A DNA stretch of 64,000 nucleotides. Source: Ceriagrion tenellum. Lineage: Eukaryota; Arthropoda; Insecta; Odonata; Coenagrionidae. Every line of letters starts with the position of its first letter. The first letter of the stretch is position 1. The stretch covers positions 60,793,136-60,857,135 of the forward strand of contig OY720632.1 in the NCBI GenBank assembly GCA_963169105.1. The letters are read 5' to 3'. This document shows positions 35,201 to 50,200 of this stretch, piece by piece. The notes below the pieces were generated by a model. It was given only the letters and a program-made list of their open reading frames with translations, searched no databases and was not told where the DNA came from. The position numbers and the translations under genes are program-made.

Positions 35201-38200
35201 TGTGGGAAGCAAGGTCAGTTAACAACCTTCTACAGGTCATGTCTTTTGGCACAGGTTTCTCTTTAATTTATTTTTAGTATCTATGGTAGGGTAGACAAAC
35301 TGGATAGAGTGACACCACTCTATGTCTGCCTTGGTCCACAGCCGGCGGGCTACTGCCACACTCGATCGCCCAAGCCTTCATTCAACTGCACCATCTATTG
35401 GCAATATGCCAAATTAATTCAATATACCATCATATTGAACACACTTTCTCTTATGATGACTCATATAGTGTAATTCCAGCAAGCAAGGAACTCTGATATG
35501 GAATTGTAGCAATCTTCACATTAGCATTTGCTTACAAGACACTCCATTGCATCCATACTTCATAATATTATTGTACCTAACTATTGCAGATGGAACCACA
35601 AAACACTATTGCTAAATTCAAACACAAAGAATTCAACTATTCATAAGCTGGGCTATGGGGCATATTTTTTAAATAGATAGCAAGAGAAATTATTATTAGT
35701 TCCTATCTAAATTAATGTTACTGATATTTGCTCAATTCTTTCCAAGGAGTAGACTTGGATCTATTTCCTTATTTCTGATTGAATAAAATGTCACATGAAG
35801 ACATAGGTAGTGCCAGTCCTGAAGTTGGGCATCCAGAATGTTTTGTCAGAAAAATTTTGTGTATCCTTTGTCATATGTTACTCTATACTCTTTGGTCCAT
35901 AGAGTGTAACTATCAGAGAATTTGTGGTATGGGACATGGGTTGATAGATAATATTCCCTCCTTAGGAAAATGTTAATATATATCTACTTTTTGTGAAACA
36001 ACTGCCTCCTAAAGATGAGCATGGAGAGTGAGAAGCACAAATTATCTAAACTGGCAACAAGTTAGACTTATTTAAAAGCAAAAATTTAGCTATCATATTG
36101 TGCTATAATGTGGCAATAACTAAATTTAAATCTGAGCTAAAACATTCGAGGTGGGTAATTGAATGTGATAACAAGTAAATTGAATAGAAAGTAAGAGGAT
36201 CAAAATTGATAAGAAAAAAAAACTGACTTGGAGTTCTTTTTTGCTAGTTAGTATGGTTACATATGTAGAATTTCTTCAATGAAAATTAATTCTTGACCTC
36301 AGAGAAATAATGGTATATGTAACAGATCAATTTGTGGGCTGAGAGGTTATAGATTCTGATGGATAATATTCAGAAAGCTTCATTAGAAACAGTAATTGAG
36401 GCCTTTTGCCTATGTGTTTGACATTTTATAGCATGTGAAATGCAAAGTTACCATCTATTGTAGAGATGGGCGACTGGCCACTAGTTTTCTAAAGAAATTC
36501 TTTGCTCTGTGCTTGGAAGTAAGCAGCAACAAGCCAAATAACTTAAACACTCACTCCTTCTTCTGTCCCATTGAACATCAGAAGCTCACCATATTTTGCA
36601 TTTTCCACACCTTCTCTTTGTATTTCACTTCATTCCATACCAAATATTTACTCAAATCTACTTATTAAGAGCAATCAAATGCCTGCCTTTGTGTCCTCCT
36701 CCTCAGGTGAAGAGCAATGCCAAAATTAGGCCACTCTTAATGAGAAAGACACTGTTCATGGAACACTATGACATGAAGCCAAATACTCTCATAGTTACCA
36801 GAGACATCTCAGGATATTCAACATTTTATGAGTACTTTGTGCCAGTATATCTGTATGAGTGGCTGGTGCAGTTTGATGCATTACTTAATGAGCTGGCAGT
36901 GCACTGCAAATTGAGGCAATTTTGAAGAACTGCAAAGAAATATATTCCATCACTCATTCCATATTTATATGCTATGGCTATGATTCATCTGGTTATACCA
37001 CTGTTCTTCTGCAAATGAACAGCACACTCAATACACCCAATTTGCAGGGCCAACCACTCCATCTGATGATGGCTTTACTTCTCATTCCTGATATACCTTC
37101 GTTCTCTTATGTTTCCATCTATCCTCATGTGTTTAGCTACGTGGTATCAGGGAGATGGTTTAGGTGTAACTACTCTCTATTCCAAGGTGGACAGAGAAAG
37201 AGAGCTAGAAAAAAATGGATGGAGAGATGGCCGATGATAACTAGTCAATAGGAAGGAGAATAACCTGAATATGAATGGCAAAACAGCCACTATGGAGAAG
37301 TATGGGCGAATGAGGAGGGGAGAAAGAGAAAGAGGAAGGTGGGGACCAGAGAGAAGGAAAGGTAAATGGAGAGAGTTAAAAGGGAGGAAGGGGAGGTGCA
37401 GAATGTATAATGAGCAGGAGAGGAACAAAAAAAGCACTAGAGTTTAATAATGGCATGTGGCACTAAGTTAAACCACACTCCAACCGCAAGTGTCTGGGAG
37501 AGAAAAGATCAGAAAAAAATATTTGGTCTGTAACTGCTCTGAAAAACTAATATCTGATCTGGAAGGGGTGTTTTACAAGTCTGTACTTGAAACATCTTGA
37601 AATATCTTGAAACATCTTTAAAATCCAGGTCAGTTCAGTTCAGTTACAGACCACTTCTAGATCAGGTATAAGTCTTTCAGAGCAGCTAAGGACCAAGTAT
37701 TTTTACCTATGGGGAAAAGTTACAGAGTGAGGGAATGAATGAGTACCACACATAATAATGAGGGAAAAAATCAACAAGGAAGGAATTGCAGTTAAGCAGG
37801 GTGTTAAGGTTCTTTAGTGAATATTTTTTGGACAGATTCTGATAAAGGGGGAATGCAGCTTGATATCTAAACAGAACCATGGATAATGGGGGCCATTGGA
37901 TTCACCGTCTTTGCAACCACTCGCCTTCAACAACATAGGGTCTGGTTTAAGGATTTCAGGTAGGAGGAGGCTATATGAATTAAGTCACTTGGTGTGGGAG
38001 TTAAGGATGGGCATGGGTCCAGTGGTGGAGGCAAGGAGGACTCAGGGATTTGGGAATGGATAAGAGAGTGAGATAGAGAGAGATAATATATATTTATATA
38101 TAGAGAGAGCGCTGTGATGCGCCCGCATTTGTCACCCCTGTCACGCCATTCTACAGTATCCCTTATTCGCCTTCCCAGGTTTCATCTGGTGCAATCATGT

Positions 38201-41200
38201 TGGTCGACGGTCAACGGAGTATTTGACAGTAAATATAGAGAGAGGAAGAGGCCAGGGGGAGCATAGAAAGAGAGATAGAGTAGAAGGAGAGATCGAAGGA
38301 ATGGGTGGGAGGTTTGAGGTGGAACTTAGTCAGAATCTGAGGAGCTTTATTGATTTCATGATAATATTAGCACAAATAGTTCATTTTTTCTCTCTTGATA
38401 ATTGAGAGCTGATTGCTGTGTGCAGAAGAAAAAATAATTAATTTCATGGAATATCCAGGAGAGAGGAGAGGACTAAGTTTAACTAAAATTAAAACAAAGT
38501 TTTTAGCTTGGTGCAGCCATAAGTTTCACATTGAAAAAATGTAATAACAGGGAACATAATTGCGTAGATTCACTCAATCAAGCTACAGGGGAAGGTATTA
38601 AATAAGAAACAGTGAGGCTAGAGTTTATTCCATTTTTTGGAGTAAGGAAAAGATCCTCAGGCATACACATTTATCTGCACACTTAGAGGTAGTATTAGTG
38701 GGGCTATTTCTGAATTGGGTGTTAAATTAAGGTTTTAAAAATATTTTTTGCAGCAGTTTTCAAATATTTTTAACGCAATGCAACAATGGTTTGAGTAAGT
38801 GGGTTTTGGTGGAAGGTAAAATAGTGAAATACGAATATCAAAAGTTACAAAGCATAGAATAGTAATTCGTGTTTCACCAATTTGTTTTATTCTTAATTTG
38901 GATGATCAGTATACTTCTTGAATGTAAGCAACTGCTTTTGTCTGATGCATGGCAATTTGTATTCTGTGGACAAAAACATCTTCTCAATGACTGAAATATG
39001 TGTCATAGGTTTATAATAAGACTAAATCCAATGTTACATTAGGATTAAATGGTTGGTTAATTAATTTCTCCTCCAAATGGTGATTTTTAATTTTTAATTT
39101 TTATTACAGGAACATTTAAGCAAATATTTTTCAAAGATTTGCTCAGTTTGTGTTCATTATAAATAAAAAATATTTTAAGGTTTACATTGAATATTAAAGA
39201 GGGTTACTTTGTTTTAAGTTCAAAATGAAAATTAAGTCAAAATTTAGTCCAAGCACAAGGTAGTGATTTAGTTTCATAGTAAGATTATCAGTGGTTTAAA
39301 ATTAATTATTGTTTATAATTATTCAAAACAATAATATAATGAAATGAGATTATTTATAGATTTAGATTAGAAGGATTAATTATTTAGGAAACAAATTAAA
39401 AGTTGTGGGTTGTTTGTGCAGTGATACCTATAATATTGCTGGTACCTACATCTTGAAATACTGCGAATGTGCGATAAACCATAATATGTATACATTTCCA
39501 GGCTTTAACCCAGTATTGTTGGAAAAACAACAAATGCAAAGGTGTTGGATACATAAAAGGTGTCATAAAGACGAATTTGAGAAAGAGTAACTGGAAGAGT
39601 GGGAAAATAGGATGGTAAATATGGCACGTAAAGCAAATATTGTAAATACATACATAAGGTTTTCCAGAAAGAATACAACATATCATTAATTACTTTCAGA
39701 GGTAGATAAGCCATATAGATGAGTATTTGGTAAGCTAGCAGATATGTATTTACCTGGCTATAATAGCATAAATTCACAAAGGTGAACTCAGACCAAAATA
39801 TCTTAATTTCAATAAAATATGTGTCAAGGTCATCTAATACCAGGCACAAGGTAACGACCTTAGAACAAAGTAAAAAGTTCTGCAGCTGCAAAGAGAATGT
39901 TTTGCAGCATTAAAATGAGTACAGCTTTGCTTTATTCTAATGAATCATGTCAGGCCATTATATTTTTGATTGGATAATTAATGTAATGGCCCAAATTTTA
40001 ATGACAATTGAACATTGATAGCCGGCTGAAAAATAGTTTGACACGAATTCGATGGGTCGAGGAACTTTGATTTCGATTTTGAAAGAATTGTAGAACTACA
40101 CCAAAAGACCATATAAAAAGGCTACATAGAGATGAGGCTTGATCAGTTTCTTTGAGAGCCAAAGGACTTTAGACAATGGAGAAGCAAAAGAGCTTGAGAC
40201 TGTGAAACATTAAATTAAAAACCTTTAGACTCAGGAAAAGTTAATGGGAAAAAGGAGACATTTCTACTCTGAGTTAAAACAATAATAACAAGACTGTGGC
40301 TTCCTGTATCTTGATCCTCATGAAGACTGTTGCATGAGATGATGTTGGATAACAAAAATATAGGTTCCCTCCACAGATAATCAGTTTCAGTCAGCTTGCT
40401 CATAGGCTTTTTCTCACCCCCAGCTCGTCGAGCCATCGTATTCCCCATCTGGTGGCAACATCTAATTTCATGTCCTTAATGGCTGGTGTTAGTTTGTTTT
40501 TCTACATACCTGAAGATGAAGATGAATAGTATCAGTAGGGCAAAGAAGACAGCAACATTATCCATGGTCCGGAGCATGACGTATAACTGTCGCCTAAGAT
40601 TAGGCATGAACCGAACCAACTTGAGGATCCTGAGGAGTCGGAAGGTACGAAGAACAGACAGGCCGGAACTGCCACCCTTTTCACCCAGGAACGTCTGGCA
40701 GAGCTCGACAACGCTACGCGAGCATGGAAGAACATGAAATATATTCCTCCGGTGTTGAGATGTAACTCTCAGTGAAATTAGTTAGAAAATCCTTTGAATA
40801 GTTGGGTACTAAAGATAATTTTCAGAGGCCAAGAAGGTGTAGCATATCTTAACACTTTCGTCACAAAAGCAATGAAGAATGAAGCACTTGAATACAGTGG
40901 CTACTGATAAATATTTACATTACTACATACTAATAGGGAATAAGAGACAAAACAGGAAATGAGAACTACTAAAGGACCATCAAACCACATGATTCAACTA
41001 CATATGTACAGAAATTAGATTACTTATCAGAGTAAGTTGGGAAAAAATACATGAATACAAATTTTCATTACTACCTACTTACATATGTCAAATCAAAATA
41101 GGTATTAATACTTTCTGTCAAATAAATGATGGACATAATTAGCTATGTCACTAAATGGCATCAATTCCCATTATGCTTACACAACACAGAAAATAAACAT

Positions 41201-44200
41201 TTCTCCAGAATCTTTGGATTTTATAAAAACATTAATAACCTTGATACCAGAGTTTTAGCTTGTTTGAATTCATTTTCTGGCAAAAGCTGGAGCTGCATAT
41301 CAGTAGCCATTGATGCTAAAGAAGCACTCCATTGCAAACCTACCCACATTTATATCCACCAACATATTATTAGAACTCAGTACAATTCATCTGGCTCTAC
41401 TTTGTCCAAATTCTCTGCAGAAAGAAGAAAACCAATCATTGAAGATGGCATAACTAAGATCACTCACTTTCGTCAGTATAACTTGGTGGTATACTATAAT
41501 TAAATAAGAAAGAGGACAACTTTAACTAAAACCACTAATTTTTATTACAAAATGACCTGGTTTTGATGTGCATTCACATCATCATCAGGTTGACCTGAAG
41601 ATGATGTGAATGCACATCAAAACCTGGGTTGCTCTGTAATAAAAATTAGTGGTTTTAGTAAAAGTTGTCCTCTTTCTTATTTAATGGCATAACTAGTTAA
41701 TACTAGGTCATTTAATGTAAAATTGAAAGGATCTGGCCTAAGAAGTTATCTCTTCATTCTCTCTTTCCTGAAATATTAATGATGGAATCAATGCCACAGA
41801 CTATATCTTAATAATGTGAGCCAATGAAGCTCGAGAAGCTGTTATTAGGTGAAACACTTTACAATTCTGACATAGATATATGAGGAAGGTTTATGAAGGC
41901 AAGAGATGACATTAAAGCTTTAGCACAAAAGTCATCATTTTGAGTTTAATGTTTTAGTAGTTATGAATTGAAATTATTCTGGCCAGAATTATCTCTTTTC
42001 ACTACATACACAGAAACCAGACAACCTAGTATAAGGTTCTGTAAGTCTGGGATGAAATAGATTGTATTCATAACTTTGATGTCATAATATTATTCTTTAT
42101 ATGTATTCATTAAATTATCAAAGCATAAAAATGTGGGTATTATTTTCAGAAATGTTCAAATATTACTCATTCAATGGTTATTAATATAAAGATTCATTAA
42201 TCATTCAAGTTTAGCCAAATCCAATTAAAAATATTCTGTTATTTAAAAATTCGACTGCTAAGTGCTGGGCATCTCCAAATTCATAGCAAGGAATAATACA
42301 AAGTAAAATACCCTTTCTGTAGTATGCACATTGAAAGACTTGGCAATACATACTATATTTTGGCAATATTATTATAACATGCATTTATTTCAAGATACAT
42401 TGCAGGAAAATTACATCTCTCTGTAATACCTAAAGTCCAAGTTAAAAATTATCAGAGCTGCTGTACGCCTGACAATGACCACTCTGACTCCTCCCCTTAT
42501 TTAGATGAATATAAAAACACCAAAAACTGATGATGGAACATTATTGGTTCAATGCAAATCAAGTTTTCTCAGGAATAGGTGGTGGATTCATGAAAGGAAA
42601 TTACTGCATAAACTTTTTACAGATAAAAGAAAATGAGGTCTCACCTTAGCACCACTATTACGCCATCAAAGACATTGAAGCCATTACTTATGTATCCAAA
42701 AGGCCCTTCAGCTGTGATCTTCAGCATCATTTCAACAGCAAATATCACTGAGAAGACAATGTTGCTAACCTCCACTGCTACAGTCAGTTGCTCTGGCTAA
42801 TGAAAACAAGAGAAGAATATCTTTCTTTCAAAATCAACCTGCTCAAAGCAAATAAAATATTCGTTTAAATACTTGCTACTACATTTGAATAGAATTAACA
42901 AACATGTGTAATATATGAATGAATGAATGAATGAATGAATGAATGTGGTAAGTAGACATATCCTCAGCAATGAATGCACTGATAGGACAGGAGAACAAAA
43001 AGGACGTCAAATGTGTGACCAGCAAAAACATTGCACAAAAATGGGAATTCACTGCCCAGGTCAAAATCTTTGGTCTATTACTGCTCTGAAAGACATAATC
43101 TGATCTGAAAGTGGTTTGTAACTGGCTTGAACTGGAATGGATTTTGAAGATGTTGCAAGATGCTTCAAATCCAAACCAGTAACAGACCACTCAGAGATCA
43201 GATGTTGGTCTTTCAGACCAGTTACAGATCAGTTACAGTCCAAATGTTTTCACCTTGGTGATTTTAATTCTTTCTTGATTTGAATACCTAATATTACCTG
43301 GATGATTTCAAAGGCACACAGCTGTCTTCTTCAGAGCTATAGACAGTCAATCACTAATTACCATCCATTACCTTCAAGAAGGCTTTCGTATGCTATGGAA
43401 AAATGAAACTTTTTTGAACTTTAATGAGACATATCAGGGTAATTTCTTACAGCCCATTTATGTATTCTTTGAAATATCAGCCTTATATCACTTAACCAAT
43501 TTACCTGAAAATTAAACTTCCCCTCAATAAGTGATGTTTCGTAATACATTTTTAACTCTCTAGTAATATAACTCTTAGGTAATTAAAATGGGACTCCATT
43601 GTTAGACTTTCAAACTTGTCACAAGAGTGAATTGTGTACAAAAGTTTAGGAGAGCCTGCATTTCATCTTAGCTATTTTGAATCGATCCAAATAGTAAGTG
43701 CTCATCTTATTTTTGTTGTTTTAGATCGATTGAAAATATGCTGAGAAATAAAACGTTGGTAAGTTTGGATTGCCTTGTGTTCTTCCATCTACTGAATCTC
43801 TTCAAATATGTAAATAGGAAGTCCAACAATGAATTTCAGGTAGATTTACTACTAACTCCTTACTAAGCAGGCCAGTTGGTTTTACTAGGGGGTGTAGCAT
43901 TTCTCGGTAAAAAGGCATGAAGCTCTCACCAGGCAGTGTGGCATTTCCAACAAGAGAGGCATGCTGGTTTTACTTGATGGGGTATTAATTCAAGCCAAAC
44001 ATATCTTACCATACTTTAAGTATTTGTTACCCAATATCTCCTTGCATTATATTCTACTACACTTTCTTCAGTGTATCATTTGACTTTCATCTGCTGTGAA
44101 AACGGCATTAAAAAATTTCCTTATTAATGAGTATCAAGCAACCCATCTTCTATGAATATGTATCTACATTTGCAATAAACCTCAGCTGAACTAGAAACCA

Positions 44201-47200
44201 AACCTAGATGCTATGGTTGCATTTCACCGACATTGTTGGGATATCTATCATCTGATGGTCATCTACTTAGGGGCAAACATGCAGACAAGACTCTTATTAA
44301 AGGAAATTCATACCACTTTTGTTACACAAGATCTTGCTAAGATCTGCACCAACAGTTTGTAAGAACCCATAATGCAGTTTCAGCCCCAAAATCTATGGGA
44401 TTGATACTCTTTGATAAGTAACCACCAGAATTGAAACGAGTTACTAAGATGTCCCTCTTCAAGAAAAACTTGCCACACTTTCTACTCATTAAGATGTTTT
44501 ATTCAGTAAATGAATTTCTAAATACGTAATTTGTGCCCGTGATGGTAAAATGTATGTTCATATAATTAAGTATTTTGACTGTATATCTTGACGTGCCCTA
44601 TATTTGTATATGCTATATATATCTATGTATATATCACAAATCCTTGGACAAATATATAAATAAATAAATAAATAAATACATACATATATAGCAATCACGC
44701 CATTCCCTTCCAGGGTAGGCAGAGTCACCAAGTTTCACTCATAAATACATATTTGTACACTTAACTCTGCTTCAATAATTTCCTCCATACTGACCTATCC
44801 TTGCAAACCTCTTTTGCTTCATGTACTCCCATACACTGCTTCATACACGCCCTCCTGTTTTTAACACTCCTAATATTCCTCCTAAGAATTTCCTCAACCA
44901 CATTCAACCACAACTTTCTCGGTCTACCTCTACCTCTCACGCCATTCATTTCACTCTTATAATAAACAAATAATAAATAAATAATTTAAGGACATAAACT
45001 AACTTCTTTAAGCTCACCTGATTGTGATATTCAATCCCCATGCTCAGGGTGTTGACGAGGATGGCCACGAGGATGCCCTGCTGGAAATACTTGTGCTCTA
45101 CCAGCTTCCTGACTGCAAGCTGTATCTTCTTGAGCCCCGTGGCGCAGCAGTTCCTCCTCTTCTTGCGCTTCTGGTGGTGGTGATGGTGGTGCTCGTAGCA
45201 GTGACGGTAATGGTGGTGATGCGACCTCCGGACGTCGTCGAACTCGTCCAAATCGTCCTCGCTGTCGTCCTCGTCATCGTCGTCATCCTCCTCCTCCGTG
45301 TACTCCTCGTCGTACGACTCGCTCGTCCAGTCGCTCGAGTCCTCTCCACCGTCCTCCTCGTCGTCCTCCGAATAATCCGAGTCCGTGTAATCGTCCTCCG
45401 AGTCCTCGTCTTCGAGCTCTTCCCCTACCCCTCCATCCTCCCCTCCTCCGCTGTTCCTCAAGGCGATGGCCAGCGTGGGCGCCGAGACGTGCCTCTTCTC
45501 CCCCTTGCTCAACGAGGAGAAGAAGGTGTGCACGCTGGCGGTGTCCAGGGCAAGCTGGGTGGGCAGGGCCGCGCTCAGGGCACCGCTCAAGGCCAAGAGC
45601 TCCTGGCAGGTCATGGAGGTCGGCCGGGAGCCGTACACGGGAGGGATGGTCGGGGACGCGTCGGAGGCCGGGCCCTGAAATATTTATTATTATTTTATGG
45701 AAAACAAAGTTGGGTACATTTCAAGAACGGCAATATTATGGAACAAAACTTGAATTCCTTTCCTAAAAACACGGAGAGTCTTTCCCACAGTATATCTACC
45801 CCTAGCCTCTCCATCCCGCTATCAACACTTTCCCGCTATCTCTAGCTTCCCAGCTTCACGCTAAACCCCAAAGATCCCACATTCTATTTCCCTATCCTGA
45901 ATTTGTCCTTCCAGACTGATGTACCCTTTCTAATGAAACTAATGCGGTGGTTTCCCCGTTGCCTTCCACATCTCAGTACTCCGACCGATTCCATAAACTT
46001 CACCATAGCTGAAGCTGTGGCTGATGATACCGGTTCGATGTTCTTGATTTGCACCAACCGAGACTGGTCCATCTCAGTAGTGGGGTCAAATATGGGTTGC
46101 GTACAAAAGTTGGTTGGCAAGCCAGGAAAATTTATTCCGTCGCATGGCCTCGAACCTGCGACCTGCGAGTCGAACAAGCTACCACTGATCCAAACTGGAC
46201 CCCTGCGAAGATCCTTAGGAAACATTATTTTCCAAACAAACACTCTAATTTCATCATTGGCTATGCCCATTCGTTTTAATATTTAGCCACTTAAGTCACT
46301 AGAATCGTAATGTACTATCTGCTAACTTTTTATCCTTTGACTCATTCCTAATCTTCAGAATACACAGTTTTATTATTCATTTTAGAATAATTAAATATTA
46401 ACTTTTGCTTATCACCATTGCAACGAACGTCGCGGAAAAACGAATTGACACAGTGGGAAAGGAGTCAAAAATGACCAATACGGAATGATTTCCAAAAGGT
46501 CACACTATATTAAATATACTACATTACAATTATGATTACACGACAATGAGACCCGCAGGCTAGCTGCCGAAACTTGACGAATGATGCCTGCTGACGAGGT
46601 ACACACTTCGGTGTCTGGCAGAAGAGAGTCACTGCGATGAAACGTCCGGTCGGCGGAGCCAAAGGAGGGGAGGTAGCTCTAGATCAGCGGAGAAGGGGGA
46701 AGTAGGGGAACTGTTCGTTCAGCCATTGGTTGAGACGGCGGCGTAGAGGAGCACTATTGCCACAAAGTTCCAAAAAGAGGCCGCCAGATGCGAATTCACT
46801 ATAAAAGTAGAGCACCTTGTTCTTGTCGCGCAATATCGCCGACAACGCGCAATATCACCGACAGTGCGCACCTTGAAATCTCTCTACCGGCGAAATTATG
46901 GCCAAATTGTGCCGAAAATTCGGCGCACCATCTATTATAGCATTATCATTATAAAGCACAGGAGGCTTATTTGAATATACATCTGTTGTACCTTGTACGA
47001 TAAACCGATATGTGCACTTCATTGTCCACGATTAATGCACAAGGCCGTTCTAACTGGCTAAAGCCCTCGGCATGATATCGAGGAGGGGGTCAGGTTTGAG
47101 ACCTAGAAAACGCGAATGAATTTACAATGGTGTATTTCACGCCGAAGTTTTGTGAGAAAGGTAACCAGAGGGATTTAAAATAACCCACGAAAACTTTCAT

Positions 47201-50200
47201 GTCCCGTACCTCTTCTCAATGGGCTAATGAATGGTGATTTTTCTCCATTTTTGGACGTTCTATGTATTCTCATTTACTTTTGCAAATTTGAATAGTTTTT
47301 TCTTCAAATAACCCTGGTCGTTGTCAGATGTTGACCAAGGATGCGCTGCAATGAACCACGCCTCGTATAGAAGGTCCAGCCCCGACGTGATGAATGTAAT
47401 TTTTTTAGGCTGGAAGAGATTTCCTATCAAAATGCAATCGAGATGAAGGTGTATTTGAGAGACTGACCGCCTGTGAAGACAAAGAATAAGTCCAAGGGGA
47501 TACGTAGTTTTGCGGGTGCCAGCCGGGATGTCGGTATTTTGTTGTATGAAACTGACTAGTAAAAGATTGCTATCATGTAATTTTTACAAAATGTGATGCA
47601 AAACATTTTATTTTCAGTTCCACTTCCGAGGTTTTATTTTGGAATATGAATACTACAGGGAGGAAAATAGCGTGACCTAAAATTTGACCTATGCAACTAG
47701 TAACCCTTTGAGTGCGGCATGACGTGATATCACGTCATGGTTTTCTTTGAGCTGGTGCTGATGACGTTATATCACGTCAAGGGTACCGTGAGTGTTCCAG
47801 CTATCACTAAGAAACTTTCAATAGGCCCCATAATGAAAGCTGGAACACTCACAGTACCCATGACGTGATATGACGTCTTCAGCACCAGCGTAAAGACAAC
47901 CATGACGTGATAACACGTCATGCCGCACTCAAAGGGGTAATAGATAATGAGTTCTGGTAGGCATGTGGGTAATTGTAAATCAGTACCTAATCTTCAAATA
48001 TATAAAAATATAAAAAAATATAAAAAAATCGCTTTTATTCGACAAAAAAAAAATGCATTACTTCATGCGCTATCACCCATTTCTAGGGGTTGAAAAAATT
48101 GCCTTCGATGGGACGATTAGCAACATTTCTACCCCGCGGGTTGACACACAAGTTTACAATGTTGCATACACTACAGGATAAAAAGGCTATTTTTAAAGAA
48201 ACATATTTCTTTAAAATTATTTTTTTCTACTTTTTTATGATTGAATATTGTATTGTCACCGGAAATGAACATATGTCTAAAATTTCAGATCTCTAGCTAG
48301 TCAGGAAGGTAGTTAACAATTGATTACGAAATTTGACCCTGACACACAAGTGAAGTTAAATGAAAGTGATTAAAAATGAATGTTTGTTTGTTCGTCTTCT
48401 AAGCGTTCCAATACCATTTATCAGATTACGATGAAATTTGGTGAGCTGTTGTGCGCTCGTCCGTGAAGGTTTCTGCTTTATTAAATCCATTGTAAAATTT
48501 GAGGAGCGCGAGTCGTTTCAACAAATGAGTGTTCGAACACGACCTTCTCAAACAAGCGAGGAACGACAAGCAAGCAACGAAGCAGATCGTTTACGAGTTG
48601 ATCAATCGCGTGCATCAGAATCGTATCAGTGAGACAACATATCGCGTCCATCAGAATCATGTCAGTGAGACTTAACTTGTGTTAAAAGGTAAAAATTTAT
48701 TTGAACTTGGAATATGATTTGGTGCAGTGGTCCCTTAGTTTGCTTTTTTTAATTATTGCATTCGATTTCCGTATTCGCCTCGCTCTTTCCTTAAATTGGA
48801 TTTTTAACTCGAAAAACTTAATTTTGCATTACTTTAACAATAGAATATTTTGTTTATTGGAAACCGCAGCACAGGCATGGAATGGAAAATCCTGCCATCA
48901 TTTGTGAGTTACTAATTCCTGTGTAGGCGAGGAATTCATCGGACTACAAGAAAACCATCGTCTTTTATTGATTTTCTGCATGTAAATGTGTCTCCTTTGT
49001 ACATGTGTGCCTACTTAGAAAGGAAAAGAGGCATTGCAACGTATGCCGGGCACAGCTAGTCAGTCGGTAAAAATTAATTAAGGTACCCGGGAGAATTCCA
49101 CTATATCTATTTAATTGCTCCTCACAATCGGATCGGATCCATATGTAGCATCATCAGGTGCAATTATGGCGTGATGAATATTGTATCTGATTAGGCCATA
49201 ACGGGTGAAATCGATTGGGCAGAGTTATCATAAACATTTTGCGGAATTTACAAAGTCACTTAATCTAATTTTTATCGAACTGAGCCGATTCCGCCAAGTT
49301 ACGCCGAACAGTATTGATTTTATCAGTGCCTAAACAGGCTCACGCTTTTGTGGTCAAGTAACTGCTCGGCATGCTCGTCAGGGTGGTGAAAATTTTCCGG
49401 GTCACAAACCGTACTGCGCCAGGCGTTGCGTGCCACGTGTAGCCGTGACCTTGCGAGCATCTCCATGGATGCGTCAAAACACTCCGATATAATTGAAAAT
49501 TTCGTTCCGGAGCAGCTCAAGATTGACGAGGTAAAAATTCCGACTGTCATTTTTTTTCAAGGAGATCAAACACTTCTTGAATCGGATGGATTTTGACCCT
49601 GACGCTGAGCTACGGCAGGTCAAATAGCTGAAAAATATGCCTGATTTCCCACCAAATCGTTCATTTTAGCGTATGAAATCCAATGCCGCAAATATTAGGG
49701 ACCCAGGACAGAAAGACTCAACCTGAAAAATAAGTTAAATACAAAGGAAAGCTGTGCGCTTCGCGAAAGACTGCTACGAGCGAATATGTAGACTTTAGAG
49801 GGATTGAGTTGGGAGTCGCTCGAGACTCGGGAGGCTGCACGCTAGACTAAGCTTGCTTGAGAAATTAAGAACATATGTGTTTCAGGGCGACACAGAGAAT
49901 ATCATTTTGACGCCACACTATATCTCTAGGTCTGACAGATGCGATAAAAATAAGAGAGATACATTGCCTAACAGATACGTTCAAAAATTCGTTCTTTCCT
50001 TGCACAATAAGCGACCACAATAAATACTGAGCTCCACTCAAAACACTCCTATAATACACGTCACCATTTCACCTCCCAAAACCTTTACACCTAACACCCC
50101 CTGCCTCACACTCATTCGGCGGTTCGCAGGGTAGTACGTAGATGTAAATGTAGAAATAATACAGACGAAGAAGGATTTTTATGAAACCTCAACCACCCTA

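Noticed and set aside
36435..37251. Three consecutive plus-strand frames of 77-109 codons
   Set aside because: No recognisable domain, no codon bias and overlapping frames in AT-rich intron sequence; chance or an unrecognised old repeat.
42912..42950. CRISPR-like or other spaced array
   Set aside because: It is a plain GAAT microsatellite without spacers; no CRISPR structure exists in this eukaryotic window.
45024..45845. 273-codon plus-strand open frame
   Set aside because: Opposite strand of the acidic linker exon; its sequence is only the complement of GAC/GAG repeats and shows no domain.
46141..46195. Functional tRNA gene
   Set aside because: A and B boxes are present on the minus strand, but the acceptor stem does not close and a SINE body follows.
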